Source: a bacterium
Lineage (GTDB): Bacteria; Ratteibacteria; UBA8468; B48-G9; JAFGKM01
Direction of reading: 5' to 3'
NCBI GenBank assembly: GCA_023230585.1
Contig: JALNXB010000076.1
Coordinates: forward strand, 1 to 7,572
Length of the DNA: 7,572 nt
A program made the position numbers and the translations under genes. Positions 5,587 to 7,572 of this stretch are shown in pieces (within the stretch, counting starts at the first letter, position 1; each line of letters opens with the position of its first letter). A model generated the notes under the pieces. The model had not been told where the DNA came from, ran no database searches, and worked only from the letters and a program-made list of their open reading frames with translations.

Positions 5587-6459
5587 ATGTTTATAGATAT
5601 ACACGGGCACGCTTATAAAAGACCTTATCCAGGACATGGAGGTAAACCAATATTTTCTACTCCTGAACAATTGTTGGTAAAGTACGATAAGTTTAAAATA
5701 GAAAAAGCTGTTTTACTACCTCTTGTTAGTCCAGAAGTTTATTTACCTCAATCAAATGAGGAGATTCTTGAAATTACAGAAAAATATCCTGATAGGTTTA
5801 TTCCTTTCTGTAACATTGACCCGAGGGCTATTTCCAATACTGAGAATGCGCCTTTAGGGTATTTACTTGAACATTATAAAAATTGTGGTTGTAAAGGTAT
5901 AGGTGAGGTAATGCCAAATATCCCTTTTCTGCACCCTATGGCTTTAAACCTTTTTCATCATGTTGAGATTGCCGAACTGCCACTAATTTTTGATATTACT
6001 ACCCGTATAGGGGGAGCCTATGGTCTTTATGACGACCCTGGTCTTCCGCAATTTGAACAATGTTTAAGAATGTTCCCAAAACTTAAATTTCTTGGACACG
6101 GACCTCCCTTTTGGGCAGAAATATCTGAACTTGAAACTCCTGCCGATAGGGCAACCTACCCTCAATATCCAATAAAAAAGGAAGGGGTTGTGCCTAAACT
6201 TCTACGGAGATACCCAAATCTTTACGGTGATTTATCGGCTGGGAGTGGCTATACAGCGCTTGCAAGAGACCCTGAATATGCAGTAAAATTTTTGATAGAG
6301 TTTCAGGATAAACTATTCTTTGGAACGGATATATGTGGGAACGATGGTGAGCCACCATTACCGGGCTTTCTCACATCTCTCCTTGAGGAAGGTAAAATAA
6401 GCGAGAGTGTATTCAAAAAGATAGCCAAAGAAAATGCAATAAAATTGCTTAACCTATAA
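5587..6459 (+). CDS. Amidohydrolase-family (amidohydrolase 2, PF04909-like) metal-dependent hydrolase
   Basis: The protein has 290 residues, the usual length for a single TIM-barrel amidohydrolase of subfamily 2. The first strand ends in H6-G-H8 (IDIHGH), the metal pair. E107 (KGIGEVMP) closes a middle strand. H171 is in FLGHGPPFWAEI, and the last metal or catalytic Asp is D248 in FFGTDICGND. The segment YGLYDDPGLPQFEQ (145-158), followed by GH and FWAEI, is typical of a subgroup I recall from PVC-type and other anaerobic bacteria, whose substrate is unknown. At the end of the fifth strand, where most relatives have a metal-binding His, this protein reads IFDITT with D136. It may still bind metal. 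It has its own promoter and no signal peptide. A hydrolase or decarboxylase is equally possible. Its end overlaps the oppositely directed ribF by 11 bases. Confidence 0.85.
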   Translation: MFIDIHGHAYKRPYPGHGGKPIFSTPEQLLVKYDKFKIEKAVLLPLVSPEVYLPQSNEEILEITEKYPDRFIPFCNIDPRAISNTENAPLGYLLEHYKNCGCKGIGEVMPNIPFLHPMALNLFHHVEIAELPLIFDITTRIGGAYGLYDDPGLPQFEQCLRMFPKLKFLGHGPPFWAEISELETPADRATYPQYPIKKEGVVPKLLRRYPNLYGDLSAGSGYTALARDPEYAVKFLIEFQDKLFFGTDICGNDGEPPLPGFLTSLLEEGKISESVFKKIAKENAIKLLNL

Positions 6460-7351
6460 TTTTATTGGTTTTCGTAATATGTTTTATCTTTTCTATATCA
6501 GAATATATCTGTGTTTTGAGTTGTGATTCATTCTCAAAGATTTTTATGCCACGAACTTTTTGTATAAGGTAAACCTTTAGAGTTTCATCATAAAGATTTT
6601 TTTCAAAATCAAAAAGATATACCTCAAACTTTCTTTCATTTTTTTCAAACGTTGGGGAGTTGCCTATATAAATTGCTGATGAATACAGTTTGTTATTATG
6701 CTTTACAAATCCAGCATAAACCCCTTCTGATATTTTTATATTATTGAACAGTTGTAGGTTGGCTGTTGGAAAACCAAGTTTGCCTCCAATCTTATCTCCG
6801 TGAATTACTTTTCCTTCTATTGAAAAGGTTCTACCAAGAAAATCTGTTACTTTGTTTAGTTCTCCCTCTTTTAAGGAAAGCCGTATTTTTGTTGAATTTA
6901 TAATTTCTCCGTCTTTTTTTTGTGGTGGTATTAGAAGAAGGTTATACCCATATTTTACTGAGTTTTTTTGTAAAAAATTGATATCTCCCTTTCGTTCTGC
7001 CCCAAAATGAAAGTTGTAACCAACCACTATGGTCTTTGTTCCCATTTCAGAAAGAATATCAAGAAAGGTGTCTGCTTCAATCTTATAAACCTCTTGAAAG
7101 TCGCACCATATACATAATTTAATTCCAGATTTTTTTATGAGGGTAAGTCTGTCTTCCCAACTATAAAGCATAAATTCGTTAGGAAAGTTTCTAAATGTGA
7201 AAACAGAAGGGGTTAGTGAGTCCTTTTGGGATTCACAAAGAACTTTGTTAAGTATTGATTGGTGCCCTATGTGTACTCCGTCAAATTTGCCTATCCCAAT
7301 ACCTATATCACTATTTTCTTTTTTGTAAGATTTAAAATGGATAACTCTCAT
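6449..7351 (-). CDS. ribF: Bifunctional riboflavin kinase / FAD synthetase RibF
   Basis: This cytoplasmic enzyme phosphorylates riboflavin to FMN and adenylates FMN to FAD. The 300 residues match the usual length. The N-terminal nucleotidyltransferase domain shows GKFDGVHIGH (21-30), GYNFHFGAERKGD (111-123) and STKIR (153-157). The C-terminal kinase domain starts near FLGRTFSIEGKVIHGD (171-186), then GKLGFPTANL (190-199), GVYAGFV (210-216) and IGNSPTF...FEVYLFDF (229-249), where E243 is the expected catalytic base. VRGIKIF...SQLKTQIYSDI closes it. GKFDG replaces the commoner GNFDG, a mild change. The ATG has AGGAG (7359-7363) seven bases upstream. No FMN riboswitch is visible in the 80 bases before it, and no clear promoter, so its transcription start may lie within or beyond the repeat. 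Confidence 0.96.
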   Translation of the reverse strand: MRVIHFKSYKKENSDIGIGIGKFDGVHIGHQSILNKVLCESQKDSLTPSVFTFRNFPNEFMLYSWEDRLTLIKKSGIKLCIWCDFQEVYKIEADTFLDILSEMGTKTIVVGYNFHFGAERKGDINFLQKNSVKYGYNLLLIPPQKKDGEIINSTKIRLSLKEGELNKVTDFLGRTFSIEGKVIHGDKIGGKLGFPTANLQLFNNIKISEGVYAGFVKHNNKLYSSAIYIGNSPTFEKNERKFEVYLFDFEKNLYDETLKVYLIQKVRGIKIFENESQLKTQIYSDIEKIKHITKTNKIIG

Positions 7352-7431
7352 TATAATTCTCCTGAATTGTTGCTTATGCTTATTCTCTTTACAACGTTGT
7401 TTGTCTTTATCCTATACACTATTGTTTATTC

Positions 7432-7572
7432 CCATTCCTTTTCCGCCTTCGGCGAGATTGCCACGTTACGAAGCCCCTCCTACGCCAAGGTATACCTGCC
7501 GAAGCTTGTATTTTAGCGTAGGTTGGCTTCGGCGGGTAAAGCTCGCAAGATAAACTGCAAAAGACGGAATGG
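7432..7572. repeat. GC-richer intergenic element with inverted ends and nested palindromes
   Basis: The stretch begins with CCATTCC (7432-7438) and ends at the window edge with its complement GGAATGG (7566-7572). Inside are GCGAG (7452-7456) / CTCGC (7542-7546), CCTACGC (7479-7485) / GCGTAGG (7516-7522) and GCCGAAGC (7498-7505) / GCTTCGGC (7526-7533), plus the perfect palindrome AGGTATACCT (7488-7497). The text GGCGAGATTGCCACG resembles dispersed repeats seen in many uncultured bacteria. It is much richer in GC than the neighbouring genes and has no convincing coding frame. It may be a MITE-like or REP-like element upstream of ribF, and it may continue past the window. Confidence 0.5.

Noticed and set aside
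7259..7516. Plus-strand frame with a hydrophobic stretch as a small membrane protein.
   Set aside because: It begins inside ribF on the opposite strand, has no clear ribosome site, and ends in the repeat.

Overview
The window is AT-rich bacterial DNA with short intergenic gaps, Shine-Dalgarno sites of the AGGAG type and sigma-70-like promoters. The gene set is two cytoplasmic corrinoid/Fe-S proteins of the QueG / reductive-dehalogenase superfamily, a U32-like protein, a subfamily-2 amidohydrolase, RibF and a secreted TPR plus beta-helix protein. It suggests an anaerobic, uncultured bacterium, perhaps of Omnitrophota or another PVC-related candidate phylum. That placement rests on remembered gene neighbourhoods and should be treated as a guess.

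Layout. Positions 1-1478 (minus) hold the 5' part of a large secreted protein: signal peptide, carbohydrate-binding-like jelly roll, TPR-like helices, then the start of a right-handed beta-helix cut by the window edge. Its promoter lies at 1539-1568. A small two-helix membrane protein (1690-1911, minus) follows, with a clear rho-independent terminator at 1636-1671, two tandem hairpins in its leader and a promoter at 2096-2125. A minus-strand operon runs from a promoter at 5351-5379 through a U32-like protein (4207-5250) and two tandem paralogous Fe-S proteins (3113-4171 and 2134-3102). The spacing is tight and the second paralog probably starts at a GTG. Positions 5251-5586 are a divergent intergenic region with promoters for both directions, separated by a GC-richer hairpin repeat. 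An amidohydrolase (5587-6459, plus) converges on ribF (6449-7351, minus) with an 11-base overlap of the coding ends. The last ~140 bases form a GC-richer repeat with inverted ends.

How the genes may work together. The most coherent unit is the U32-like gene plus the two paralogs. All three proteins carry cysteine sets suited to Fe-S clusters, none has an export signal or membrane helix, and the pair carries the corrinoid-protein-like AGLGxIGY...FGPRQ segment. A shared cytoplasmic redox reaction is likely, but its substrate cannot be read from sequence. The two paralogs lack the same cysteine of the second Fe-S cluster. RibF supplies FMN/FAD for general metabolism, and nothing ties it to the operon. 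The secreted beta-helix protein points to polysaccharide binding or cleavage outside the cytoplasm. Two promoters, those of the beta-helix gene and of the U32-led operon, share a 12-base block and an 11-base palindrome, which hints at joint control.
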